This document shows positions 32,694-44,529 of a stretch of DNA of 64,000 bases, piece by piece; positions within the stretch are counted from its first letter, which is position 1; each line of letters opens with the position of its first letter. The translations under genes and the position numbers were made by a program. This DNA comes from Adineta vaga. Lineage: Eukaryota; Rotifera. The stretch covers positions 14,942,001 through 15,006,000 of the forward strand of contig CP075495.1 of assembly GCA_021613535.1 (NCBI GenBank), read 5' to 3'. The notes beneath the pieces are model-generated. The model was not told where the DNA came from and did no database searches. It saw nothing but the letters and a program-made list of their open reading frames with translations.

Positions 32694-35600
32694 AGTCACT
32701 ACTGAAGTCTAAGTAGTGCATCACCACTATTGACCAAACATGTCCACTTGTCTCTTTCTATACGATGAATAAATACAAAATGATTATCTATTAATTAAGA
32801 AATGTATATCATCGAAATAATCTGAAGATATTCTAGTTTTTGATTTGACCTTAATCTCAGATTTGCTCTGCTTTCTGTTTCCCATTGCAATCTGTTTTTA
32901 CTTTCCTTTTGATTAACCTTGATACACACGCGTACATACAACGAACAGATCTAATCATTTGGGAAATATTTTCATCATTTAGATTCATTACAACTATCAT
33001 TTCTTCATTTCATTTCTTCTTTGTCACTCTCTCTCACTCACTCACATATAATATAATCGAAATCATACAATTTAATTTACTAAACCGGACATTCATCCCA
33101 ATAAATCTGAACAATCACTTTCTTTCTTTTCTTAATACCTCTAAACGAACAACTCAATCACAAATATGTCTAACCTTCATGAAAAAAAAAGAAGAAAAAA
33201 ATCTATTTCTATAGTTCATTTATTCAACCAAATCCATTCAGAAATAAAAACATTTGTCAAACATCAAGGAGAAATATTCAATCTTCTATTCATCTTAACA
33301 ACAACGAAAAAAAAAACAAACAAAATACACACTACTTACTTCTTAACTAATCTCTATGACAAAATCTTCACTTTATTTCTCCTATCGGAAAAAGAAATTT
33401 CCTTTACCTGAGAAAATGTCTGAACAAATATAAATAGGAAACTGATATGAATGATACTTATTCTCCTAATAGCTCTTGATTTCTATCTAAACGAGTGCAT
33501 TTGTTTTGTATAATGTATCACCATTTTGTGTCGAGTCACGTCTCATAGCAAATATTTTCCTGTTTTTTTTCTGCTTCTTTTAATACTATCTCTCTTTCAC
33601 TTGCTCACCCGTTCGCCTTCTCTTTTCTGTGTCTATTTTATTACTAATCGACAAGCGATTCCTTCGAGACAGATACTAAAAACGCCGACTCGTACGCATA
33701 GCATGTCTCTTACTAAATTATGATCACACGCGCAACATTGAGCATACTATTTGATCCAACAAAACAACTAATAATTGTTAGTTTTGCTAGTAGAATACAA
33801 AGAGTCAGTGTAGTAGTAATACCCGCCTTTTTCTTCTTCTTCTTCTTCTTCGAATCGTTAATTTGATGAGAGAGAGGAAAAGAAGAAAAAAAAAGAACTA
33901 ACGCCGCAAGTCGACTATCATTCAAGGTCATTCGAACGTTTTCTCTCTTCTGATTATGTGCACTATTATATGTTCATTGAAAGAAAAGAAAGAATAAAGG
34001 CGAAGTTCATAACTATTTATGCAATGCTGACGACAAGTCTTATCTATTTCCTTTTTATGCTTTGATTTCTATGGAATTTTCACACACTCATCAATCTCTT
34101 TAACGAAGAATGACGAAAGAAAGAAATTGTTCTTTAGATTTATATTAATTTAATGGATCGTTTTCGTTTTTCTCATTTGTCAATCAATCAAACAAAAGAA
34201 AAAAAATGAACTATGATTTCTTCTCCATAGTATCTTTTGTGTACAAACGAGAAGTGGCTACAGGCAAAGATCTAATTGAACTTATCGACAACTAAAGTGA
34301 CTATCTGAATAAAATTTTCTTTTGAAATCAATTTTGACGAGATGATTGTTTCATTTCTTCTAATAAATACTACATATACTCATTAGATCAATCTCTTACC
34401 TAACTTGATTCTTTTCTATCCATTGTATAGAATAATAATTTCTTTCAATCACAAAGAGAGAAAGAGAAAGAGAAAGAGAAATCTAACTATTAACTGTATT
34501 CGTTAATAACATAATAATCTACTGATAATTGACCTTTTTTTCTGTAACGGTCCACCAATAACATTGACCTGTATGGTAAAACAATCATTACATTTACCTT
34601 TTCATATGAAAAAAAAAGAAATAAAGATATAAACAGTTCTATGCGACAGTAACAAGGTCAAAAAACGAAAAAGAGAAAAAAGGAGAAATCGAGGTTGACT
34701 ATTTGAACTGTATGATTTTTGAGATTAGAGAAGAATGAAAGAGGAAAAAGAAAAGGAGAAACCAAGACGAAATGATTTTATGATCAAATTTCTCTTTCAA
34801 CTAATCAAATGAGAAAATATTTCTAAATCCGATTAGATCTGCGTTTTTCTTTTTCTATGTGCATCGATGCATTTTTTCTTCTTCTTCTTCTTCTTTTATT
34901 CCATGTGAACACACATATTGTTTCAATATCTATATTTTTATGATAACGAGTATTTTGCTTAGAGATGATATTTGCATAATCTCCAAATATACGAATGTAT
35001 GCCTACTGTTTTTATAATGATTAGGATGACTGTATAAATTGATCAACTATTATGTTATGATGCTAACTACATCAGTGCTCTTGACCTTCATTTGTATTCA
35101 GTTGTTGTATTATTTTGAATGCTTTCAGATGATTAATATTTTATAAAAAAAAAAAGAAAATGAAAAAGAAAAGGTAGAATTCTCTTTTCCTTAGTTGAAT
35201 TGCTGACAGATTTCACCTGAAGCAAGAAAACTGATCAGTGATACATATCTATCTAGTTGATAAAAGGTTATTCAATAAATATCTATCTATTGACTAGGAT
35301 GAAACTCTATTCTAGAATTACAGTATTTATTAAACAACGAAAGAGAAAGTCAAATGTCAACAGATGTTACATGATGAATATGCCTACCGGAGAATGATTG
35401 AGACAAACGGGCGATTATTAATCGATTTAATTGTTTCGTTTGTTATCTTCTTTGAAATAGAATAGAGAAAGACGTATTCAAGGTTATTGAATTGTTAAAT
35501 AGTCTCTTCTACAGTTACTCGTCGCACAAATACATTCATTCACACACTCATACGAGCAATCATTACGAAAGAACCGAATAAGAAGAGAGAGAGAGTATGT

Positions 35601-36788
35601 GTGCAGAATTGCGTAGCTATGAAGTTTTTCTCTGTCTCTCTCTTGCTTTCTCTTATCTTTCTCTTATTTCTATATCCACTTTCTTTCTGTCTCTCTCATT
35701 TTTTCTTCTACTTTGCCAAACCGCAAAATGTGTAGCTGTCTATATAGTTGTTGTTGTTATTCTTACTACTACACTACGACTGGGTGATGATGATGATGAA
35801 AAGAAGAGAGAAAAAAAAAGAATGATTAGCAGACAGTCTTACGACAGCAAGCGAGAAGAACAGGAAGACAAGGCTTTTTTTGTTACATTTCAACTTCTAC
35901 TTCACATTGAAGGTTTTCTTGTCTGTCTCAAACGATTTGTTTTTCTTGAGTTTTTGCTATTTAAAAAAGATCTAATTTCGTTTGAAAGAAAAGTAAATCT
36001 CAAGTTTACATGCATCAATGTCTATCAATCAGTTGTCATCAATTAAAGAACTTGAACGAGAAAAACGAATGGCGCTTAAAGATTTTTTGTGGTTGATATG
36101 TTATTTGATTCTTTTGTTTATTTTTCTTGAAAAAAAGAAAATGTTAAAACTTACTATAGACGCGTTCGCTTTCAATCTTATGTTTCTGTTCCACGGCAAA
36201 GTAAGTGTGAATGTCAATCAAAAGAATAACAAATGATGTAAAAAGAAAAAGAAGAAAAAAAAGATTTTATAGTTTGAAGTATAAGCAGTATGAAATGAAG
36301 AAACATTTCTTTTTTTTCTCTCTACTTCGTCTTCTCGTCGTGTCAATCCTCGCTAAAGAATAGATGAAGCCACTCAGACGATGTCAGGCGAAAGTGTAAT
36401 CATAGCAAAATATTAATGGTATATTTTATTCGAATAAGAAGAAAATCTTCTTAGAAACCTGTCAATGATTTTTTTGATGAACATAAATCATTATTTGTTT
36501 GTTTGTAAATTTTAGTCTTATCTATATTACAACGGAGAAAACTCATTCTCTTTGTCGTTGATTGAGAAATTGAATGTTAAATTTCTAATAGTTAGTCAAA
36601 TATGTCTATATGATGGAAATGATTTTTGACGCAATCAAACCGATTAAAATAATTTTATTATTATACAATCGTTCTGTTCTTTGATTTAGTCTCGAATGAT
36701 GAAGATTAATAATCCATTCGTAATCTCGGAATAGAGAACAGATTTGTGCAAATAACATTTATCAAATTTACTCATTTTCATGATGAAA
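32694..36788. other. Long gene-poor region
   Basis: About 4.1 kb upstream of the metalloproteinase with no gene I can support. It is dominated by pyrimidine and purine tracts: CTT repeats near 33833-33851 and 34878-34896, AGAAAG repeats near 34455-34481, and GA-rich DNA around 35580-35850. The frames at 32885-33214, 33526-33723 and 35597-36046 encode Ser/Leu/Phe or Lys/Glu low-complexity products expected from such tracts. It may hold 5' non-coding exons or regulatory DNA. Confidence 0.4.
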
Positions 36789-37083
36789 TCAATCATCTTC
36801 TATTAAAAGAATTATTAATCAAAAGCAAAAAAATCATATTTCTACCTTGTCGATATTGATATTCAATCACATTTGATGCTTGATGTGGATAGGGAGTGAT
36901 TATCCAACAGATAAGTAAACTAAACACAGTAAAAAAAGGCAAAAGAATCGACATAATGATAATCAATTGTTCTCCACAATCAATTTGTTCAGGAAATGTT
37001 TCTGAAAAAAAATAATATTGACATGTGTTGAATAGGAGAAGTTCTTTATTGACAACAAACCCATTCAATTCAATTGCATACAT
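36789..37083 (-). CDS. Putative small single-pass membrane protein
   Basis: Exon 37083-36846 from an ATG, then a 46-nt GT-AG intron and a terminal exon 36799-36789, giving 82 aa ending in YQYRQEDD. The product has an extracellular-like start with Cys (FPEQIDCGEQ), one strong transmembrane helix (LIIIMSILLPFFTVFSLLICWII) and a short polar tail. I do not recognise a family. A good acceptor-like sequence (TTTTTTTTCAG) lies inside the first exon, just before GAAACATTTCC, so the true gene may have a different 5' part. Evidence is the helix and the splice signals only. Confidence 0.35.
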
Positions 37084-37336
37084 TATATGAATAAGAGAAA
37101 AACGAGGGAAAATTATTTCTTAAACAAAATTTTCTTATAACATCAGTTATTTTTAAAAATAACTAAATAAAAACTATATTTATATGACAATATATTATTT
37201 TTATAAACGTACTGAAGCTCCCTCGCACTCCTATACCTATTTCCGCTCAGTTATGTGAGTAGTTTATGGTAAAGTTTTCAGCCCGATACGACAACATTTA
37301 ACCAGGATATGAATCCGACAAGGGTCAAAAAGCGAC
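37084..37336. other. Spacer, no gene seen
   Basis: AT-rich DNA between the putative small membrane gene and the left arm of the imperfect palindrome; no feature recognised. Confidence 0.3.
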
Positions 37337-37660
37337 TCATCTTTTGTCCAATATTTCTCATCCTGGAATCGATGAAGTTTTTTTGTTAGAAAGAGCATGG
37401 TAAGATGTGGAACACCACAGAGTCTTTTTTTTAAATAATATTTTTTATGGAAAACAGATGATCGCAAATTAAATGACTCGAAAAAGGCGCTAAAAATGGC
37501 TATCAAATTGTTTAATTATTTGTATATATAATGGATAAAAGCTTAATTTAAAAAACGGACTCTGTGGTGCACTGCATCTCAACATGCTCTTTCCAACAAA
37601 AAAAAATCATTTATGTTGAACGATTCTAGACGGAGAAATGTTGGACAAAATATTCAAAAA
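37337..37660. repeat. Imperfect palindrome (inverted repeat)
   Basis: Left arm about 37337-37440 and right arm about 37547-37660 are reverse complements with mismatches and small indels, around a spacer of about 105 nt. The best-kept blocks are GACTCTGTGGTG, CATGCTCTTTC and TTTTGTCCAAxATTTCTC. Read outward from the centre, both arms encode a similar peptide (LCGxxHLxMLFxTKK), suggesting two diverged copies of one coding or element fragment set head to head. It may be a foldback element or an inverted duplicate of a transposon relic. Confidence 0.5.
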
Positions 37661-38316
37661 ACTACAAATCGAGAAAAAACGAAAACGCATATTTTTTCCA
37701 CCGAAATCATCAAAAATTTTGATGAAAAATGTGTTAATAAATTGAAAATGATGTTGTTTCTGAAAAATCTAAAGATGAGCTATCTTCCCATGCATTTATC
37801 TCAATTTCGAAAATTTTGATCAGAATGAGGATACATATAGGAAGAAAGTTAAAAATGAAGTAAATGATTCATTTATTATTTGTCCTTAATAAAAATTCTT
37901 TTGTACTGTGTTTCATAATGTAAGGACATCAAAATAAAGAAAAGTAGAAGGTAAGATATTACAAATAGTATTTCAAAGTGACACTATACTGTAATATCAT
38001 ATAGTTATGGACATAGTTATTAATATCCACGAAAATCGTCAAGATTCCTAACATCGTAGTTTCTTTAATGAAGGAAAGAAATATATGAACTTTGAGTAAT
38101 GTAACTATATTGATGATTTACATCATGAAAGACATGAAATATTTCAAAAAGAACTTTAAACTATTCAAACAAATCTGAAAGATGTTTATATAGTGACAAA
38201 ATCTCTACGTATATCCATTCATTGTTTATTTATCATCAAAAGTGCAACAAATATAATTAGAAAAATATAATAAAAAAAGTCTGTAATGAAATTTATTATT
38301 AAATATGAATAGTTAA
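37661..38316. other. Spacer, no gene seen
   Basis: AT-rich DNA between the palindrome and the 3' end of the disrupted coiled-coil gene; no feature recognised. Confidence 0.3.
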
Positions 38317-39634
38317 TTAGTCAGAATCATCAATCTCATCATCTACTACCAACATATTATCACTTGAAATTTCATTTAGACTTGGTTCTTCTCCATACAC
38401 AAATGTGAACATAGCCATCCAGATATCTTTGTGTGATCCGGTGCTTCTTAAGACGGACTCTGCTATACAATCTTTTGGAGCGTTATGTATGATATGTTTA
38501 CTGATTATTTGGTAATATCATCCTGCACGACCCAGTGTGTGTTGCAAACATTTCATTTCGTTTTTTGAATCGATTAATGAAGATAGAGAACCATTATGTA
38601 AGGCGTTTAAAAATTCCGGCACATATTGACGTATATCATTATAGGTTATGTCATTTGTAATTTCAATGCCCGTTCGATTTGTGAATGCTTCTGAGTATTT
38701 TTTGATTAAATAGAATCGAAATTTTTCAATTAATATTTGACGATGTAAATGAATGAGTGGTTTAATTGATATTGAAAGTGATCGGATTGTTTTTTCTAAT
38801 GATTGAATTGTTGAATTTTGTGCATTATTAATTTGTTCTTGCTGTTCTTTTGAGTTACATAATTTTTTAATTTCATCATCTTGTTTTTTTATGTGACCAT
38901 TTTGTTCATTGATCGTATCATTTTGCTGTTTCATCGATGTAACTAATTTATGAATACGATCTTCTAATCGTTTAATGTCATTTTTCATATCATTGTTACC
39001 AACACATTCATTATTCACCATTCCCAGGTCGAACGATGCAGTCCATATACGGTCTTTACGATATAAAAACGGATACTATACTGGCCGTAACACTGACCGT
39101 ATTATCGGGCGCAGTAATACGGTCCGTTCTGTATCCGTACATAGCCGAAAAGTAGCCGTTTCGGAGGAGAATACAGTGCGTTTACGATGCCGTAAATCTG
39201 TGCCCGTAATTACGGAACAAAACGGTTCATTTTCGGCCGTAAAGTCACCGTTTTGTCACGGTTTACATTCCGAAAACATATTGTAAACGACTCCGTTTTC
39301 ATTGACCTGGGTTGATTTTGTTTGAATATTTATGCCTCTGTTTGTATGTAAATGCAAACGTCGATTTAATAATTCATTTTTGTAATTAAATATAATCCAA
39401 AGTGAATTCTCACTATTAGATTTAAACCATTGTTCGACTGTTATGGAAACATTTACTGTTGGCATAAGTAACGGAGATCCGAGTGATGCAGCATCAATAC
39501 TAACATTTTCACATTCTTTTTCTGTTCTTCATTTCTTCTTCATACTTAACAACATCTTCATTTGCTTCATTTATCTTCTTGTCTACTAATTTCTTTCTCA
39601 AACGTTGTCGGATATTTTCTTTGCGATCACCCAT
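38317..39634 (-). pseudogene. Coiled-coil gene disrupted by a TIR element and other lesions
   Basis: Coding sequence can be followed from an ATG at 39634 (MGDRKENIRQRLRKKLVDKK) to a stop at 38317 (end EIDDSD). Three breaks are visible. One is a frameshift near 39530. The second is the 289-bp TIR element at 39023-39311. The third is an in-frame TGA at 38518-38520, after which 67 further sense codons follow. Dropping the element and one copy of its 2-bp flank leaves the reading frame continuous. The product has a basic N-terminus, a globular part with ITVEQWFKSNSENSLWIIF, a long coiled coil (IKRLEDRIHKLVTS to IQSLEKTIRSLS), a helical domain and an acidic tail. I do not recognise the family. Any single lesion could be an assembly error; three together indicate a dead gene. 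Confidence 0.7.
39023..39311. mobile_element. Non-autonomous TIR element, copy 2 (289 bp)
   Basis: Begins CCCAGGTCGAACG and ends TTGACCTGGG, giving a TIR of about 10 bp with one mismatch. TT stands on both sides as a 2-bp target duplication. The interior has no coding capacity but is packed with ACGG/CCGT motifs in both orientations, and it is much richer in GC than the host gene. It interrupts the coiled-coil gene so exactly that removing it with one TT restores the frame. It shares size, ends and interior style with copy 1 at 15639-15920. The mobilising transposase is not in this window. Confidence 0.75.
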
Positions 39635-40776
39635 TGATGTTATAATTTGAATTAAATTTGGCGATAAAATAAAAAATCTATGTAAGAAAAAGGTTCTAGA
39701 TGGAAGAAAGATTTTAATAAGTAAAATACGAATTGTGATTGTGAGATGAACAACGATAAAACGACTTCAGTTCTTGAAAGGATAAATAGGTAATCAACGG
39801 CTAATATAATCGATACAGGGTGCTTTCAGACAAGAAGACGATAGAATATTTCTGAAACATTTCCGCGTTCTTTGTTCTTATTAGATATGTAAAAATGACA
39901 TATTGTTATATTTGAAATGTATTCAATATTCCATCAAGTAAATATTTTTCTTTTTGATCATATTATTCAATGGCAACAGATCAATAGGAACTTCTTCTTA
40001 AATAAACTCTTCATCGAAAAACAATATATCCTTCGATTTCCAAAATAACAAAAAGTTTTGAATATAATCAAAATAACTTATGCTTATTAGTCTATATATT
40101 CTTCATGCTGAGTGAGATAAATCAATAATTGTTGTCTTGTTATATTCTTTAAACATTCTATTAGGTTCCCTTTTCTAGATTTAAATTATCTTATCGCATA
40201 GCACATTGATTATTTCTTTATAATCACGCAATGTTATGGATTTTGGTGTCTTCAAATAAACATTAATGCTGAACTTGAGAGTGGACGAGGTGTATGAATT
40301 TCGATTTATTCTCTTTTGTTCAATATACACAAGGCACTTGTTTCTGTGTTGTCAAAGAACGATTCATATTGAATCAAACATCAAATTCTTTCTGAGAAAC
40401 CAAAGCAGTATTCTTCTGAAATATCATTAAAACTGTTCTAAGAACATTTTGAGTTGGGCTTAATAACTTGTTTTCTATATGAAAGGATTTCACTATTTAT
40501 CATTTAAATACACAAAGAAAAATTGAATTATGGCTAAGACTAATACGTTCGAAGCATAATAAATGACAACTATAACCTTTTGTTTTTACGATCTATAGAG
40601 TTTAGAATATACCAGTCGATTCTAACATAAGTAGAAAAAAGTAACTATGAGTACTACTGACTATTGGATAGCCATCATAGTAAACAACAAAAGGATTCAA
40701 AATAAATAAATACTAATAAAGAATGATTTTATTTTATATTGAAACAAAAAATCGAGACGAAAAACTATAATACTTT
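39635..40776. other. Intergenic region, no gene seen
   Basis: About 1.1 kb of AT-rich DNA upstream of the disrupted gene and downstream of a 7TM receptor; no feature recognised. Confidence 0.35.
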
Positions 40777-41757
40777 CTAGCATAGATTTCTCAAACGTCT
40801 TTTCATATTGTCAATTAGTTTAAGAAATTCTTGTTTAAATGTTTTAGACATGTATAGTTGAATATAAAATGAACTTCCATAATTCACATAAAGCAAAAGT
40901 CTAACAATATGTAAAATAAATTTTTCCCATGCACGTATTAAAGTAGTTCTCGAAAAATTTTGACTAGTAGAAAAAGCCATATAAATCCAATAGCAAGAGT
41001 GTGGTGTTGTTAAAATAGTAAGGACAAGTATTTGAACTGAAAGACTTCTAATAAACTGATGTTCATCCCGTCTAACTGCAGTCGAGGCTGTTATCGATGG
41101 CTTTATTTCTCTTCGAGAGTGTCGAACATTATTTAATGTAAAAACTCCAATTATTATCATGCATATCGGAGGTAGTAGACTATAGAAAATCAACATAAAT
41201 ATAGAAAAGAATATATTATAAGCTGGATCGTTTGCTGTACATGACAACATCAGTTGACTGTACGGATTCAACTTATAGAAATAATTATAAAAAATTGGAA
41301 CATGCACATGCAGTACCATACAGCCAGTTATTACTAGAGCAACGAATTTGATGACCATTCGAGTAGAACAAATTTGTTGACGTTTTAATGCTGATTGATT
41401 TGTAGAATATAATCGATCGAGTGTTGCGATAACAAAATGCCAATTTGATATTGCAAAAAGAGTAAATACGAAATAAGTACGAATCTTACAATAGATATTC
41501 GAACTTCCACCGAAGAGATTAACTTGAAAACCGTCGTCTAATATTCGAGTTAAAAGTCCAATAAAAAACATTACTAAATTATTTATTGAAATAGCAACGA
41601 AGTATAAAGAACATGATTGTTGAACAAATCTACCACGAGTGAATATTGTTAGATTAAGTAAATTTCCTGTCATACCAAATACAAATATCGTCATTGCTAT
41701 CCAACGATTCATTACAATAGCGGACCAATCCAACGTATCGATCAACGATGATGCCAT
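40777..41757 (-). CDS. Class A-like G protein-coupled receptor
   Basis: Intronless, 326 aa, seven hydrophobic segments. TM1 carries the conserved Asn in GMTGNLLNLTIF. TM3 follows the Cys of NIYCKIRTY and ends ATLDRLYST, a DRY-like motif. The second extracellular loop has Cys (LMLSCTAND). TM5 contains LLPPICMIIIG, TM6 has ILTTPHSCYWIY and TM7 has NYGSSFYIQLYMSKTF in the place of NPxxY. A short basic tail follows. The loop pattern and TM6-TM7 resemble the rotifer expansions related to FMRFamide-type peptide receptors. Ligand unknown. Sequence differs clearly from the other three receptors in the window, so these are not recent copies of each other. Confidence 0.8.
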   Translation of the reverse strand: MASSLIDTLDWSAIVMNRWIAMTIFVFGMTGNLLNLTIFTRGRFVQQSCSLYFVAISINNLVMFFIGLLTRILDDGFQVNLFGGSSNIYCKIRTYFVFTLFAISNWHFVIATLDRLYSTNQSALKRQQICSTRMVIKFVALVITGCMVLHVHVPIFYNYFYKLNPYSQLMLSCTANDPAYNIFFSIFMLIFYSLLPPICMIIIGVFTLNNVRHSRREIKPSITASTAVRRDEHQFIRSLSVQILVLTILTTPHSCYWIYMAFSTSQNFSRTTLIRAWEKFILHIVRLLLYVNYGSSFYIQLYMSKTFKQEFLKLIDNMKRRLRNLC

Positions 41758-43895
41758 TTAGTCTATTTTGAAAAATAAAAATGTAAGAATTTGGTATAGC
41801 AATAGAACATATATGATAAAAAACGGTCTATTTACTATTGTTTTGAATCTGTTTTTCAAAATTGCATAAAACATATAAGATACTATTTACTTATATAAAC
41901 GAGACTGTCTCTATAATTAAAATCTTGTGATGCGGATTAGAGTGTGTCGAGCAAAGATTTCAACTTCCACCGACTTTGCATAGTATATACATTGACAATG
42001 CATACTGACATCGAAAGGTATGACATGTGATTAGTTTAAGAAGCTTTCTTCACTTTCCATCGCTAGTCAGAGTCAGTAGAGCATAGGGAAGATTTTATTT
42101 TGATCACAGATGTGTCATCAGAATCTTTGTAGGAGATTCAGGAAAAGAGATGTTTGCGCAATTCTCTAATACTTTCTTTTAATATTGAAGAAAAATATAT
42201 TCACAGTATCTTAGCTAGAATATGAGTGTATTTTTAACATATTACCATCTCTTCATTGTAAACGTGAGATCTGGTACTAAATAAGCTTCTGTATATCTTT
42301 TTTCTAAAAATACTTAAAGTATGGTACAAAGATATTCAAATCAGCTCAATATGATAGAATTAAACGTTTTCGAGCTTTCTACAACTTTCCTATCAACGGT
42401 TATGTAGAGAGGTAACTTGGTTTAGCAATATAGAGAAACAGACTAACGCTTTTTTCGCGACTTCGAAGTGTTGAGAATGTGTTTTGATATTCTAGATGTT
42501 CTCTTTTTTTAAGAATTTATAAGTCATCACCAATTTAAGTTCTTCTAAAGAGTAGGACTTTTGATTACAAAAAATCTAAACTAATTGGGATTGCACATTT
42601 TTGTCTCTCACCGTTTGTCATTGCAAGGGAATCAAAAGGATTTTTAATCATCACAATGTAGTTGAGCTCTCTACATCATTTGATAAACAAATTCCTAGTC
42701 TTGCATTGTGAACTGTTGCTCTTGTTTTTTTCGATTTTGAGAAGAGACATAGTTAGCAGAATACTTTTAGCCGTCGATGATATGTCCCTTAAGGATATAT
42801 TATTTGTCAACGTTTCCTGACGAACTAATATGTTAAGTGATATTAAGAACCTTATTATTTCTGTTTCACTCCTTATTCGTTTAATCTATCAATAATGTGG
42901 ACGAAGACTTGCTGATTGTTATTTCACTAATCTCATAGAATACACGTAAGAAGAATTATTTCATTCAGAAATTAAGCATCACAATCGAGAAGTAGGAGGT
43001 GAAAATACGTATTTGATATTTGAAAACCATATGAAATCAATAATCTGATATTGAATAGAAATATAGCTGGTAGGTCAGAAAAACATCGTTGAATACCTTA
43101 ATAATTTCTGACTTTTACTTTGATATGCACTCAGAATTATATGAGAGTGATCAATAATAAAAAGAAAAAAATGGTATGTGAACTGATAACGAAAAGAAAA
43201 TAATTAAAAGGATCTGTTAAGACTTCACGATGGGGAAAAAATCTCACTATCCACTTCTAGGGTGTCTCATTAGGAAATCTACGTCGTTGCCTGCTCTTTT
43301 ATTGGATACGAAAAAAAAAATTGGCGTAGTTAATAGATAATACATGGCATCATTATATTAAAATAGAGATTTTTTCTCTCATAAAACTGATGCTATGTCG
43401 TTTTGACAAATAACTCATCTACTGCGGGAAAGTTTCCTAAGGAAAGTACGTATAAATATCGACAGAAGATTAGAATAAATGTCGTAATCATGATTGAGTA
43501 GATTAACTTTGTAGAAACAATCGATTTATTTTCAAGTCTGAACGAACGCGAACTAGACTTAGACATACTGTTGTCTTTATATCTGTAAAAAAAAACTTCA
43601 ACAAACGATAATTTCTTTGATACTTCCCAGAATCATGATTTTCATTACTATTATGCTAAAGATACTTAATGTATTTTTTCCGATGTCTTGTCAAGAACGA
43701 TTATTATAAACAAAGGATCACGCGATATTTACGATTTCCCTTATAGAAATATACGATAAAACAAACTTTTTATACAAGAGCACTTATCTGTAGCATTTGA
43801 ACTAACATAAAAGGTCTGTCAGTATTTGTTCCCTTATAAAATGAGTTTAAAAGCTAGACAAAACTATATCATTCATAAACTAAAGATTCTAATGA
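41758..43895. other. Intergenic region, no gene seen
   Basis: About 2.1 kb of AT-rich DNA with no supported gene or repeat. Its right border meets the orphan AIM24-type exon at 43896-43952. Confidence 0.35.
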
Positions 43896-43952
43896 TCAAT
43901 TTCCTTGATGATGACTTGCAATCCATGCTGATAGAGCTTCCAGATTTGTAGT
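43896..43952 (-). pseudogene. Orphan copy of the AIM24 last exon
   Basis: 57 nt encoding LEALSAWIASHHQGN and a stop, preceded by an AG. It is the same length and strand as the last exon of the AIM24 gene (44586-44530, PEALSAWIAGYHQAS) and most of it matches. No copies of exons 1 and 2 are seen between 43953 and 44529. It is a leftover of a partial duplication, or possibly an alternative last exon of the same gene. Confidence 0.65.
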
Positions 43953-44529
43953 CTCAAGAAAAACATATGCACACTTTCGTGATCTGTCTGATATAAGTTA
44001 GAATATAGATGAAGTTTCGGCTGTTTGATATAACTTCGAAAATAAATTGTAAAAAAGACAACTATAACTTGAAGATAACGTAGGCGTAGATTTAGTTTTA
44101 ATTTGATACATTAATGACGCATTTCTATGTCCTTCTGTGAAAACTGGAATTGTTAAGCATATACAGGAATAGCTTTATTTTATTCTTTTTTAATTTTAAC
44201 TCACATATACGGATATATATATATGTCCGAATATGAATCAGAGGTACGTACAACTAAAACTATGTTTTCTCGAGAATTAACCTTATGTTAAGATTTGTTT
44301 TGAAATCTCCATTTATATTCGAACTGGAATTAGACATCTACTCATATAGTTATCTCCTAGTTATTGTGAAGAACTAACATTAGTCTACGGCTTTCTCGGT
44401 ACTTCTCTTCAATTAGAAAGGAAATATAAATAAATTAAATTGATATAAGTTTTCATATTTAGTCTTTTATTTTTCATAAAAGCGGTACAAAATAAGTAGT
44501 TACGATCCATATATTGATTAAGCTAACAA
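43953..44529. other. Spacer, no gene seen
   Basis: AT-rich DNA between the orphan exon and the 3' end of the AIM24 gene; no trace of AIM24 exons 1 or 2 was recognised here. Confidence 0.35.

Noticed and set aside
35597-36046. Plus-strand frame of 149 codons in the gene-poor region
   Set aside because: The product is a low-complexity mixture of Ser/Leu/Phe and Lys/Glu from pyrimidine and purine tracts; no domain, no splice logic and no neighbour context.
38975-39286. Plus-strand frame of 103 codons
   Set aside because: It lies almost wholly within the TIR element, which is rich in CGG/CCG words that lower stop frequency; it starts outside the element and has no features.
39023-39311. The TIR block as an intron or an introner-type element
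   Set aside because: On the gene's strand the block begins CCCAGGTC and ends GACCTGGG, so a GT start could be drawn but no AG lies at the other border; precise splicing that restores the frame is not possible with GT-AG ends.
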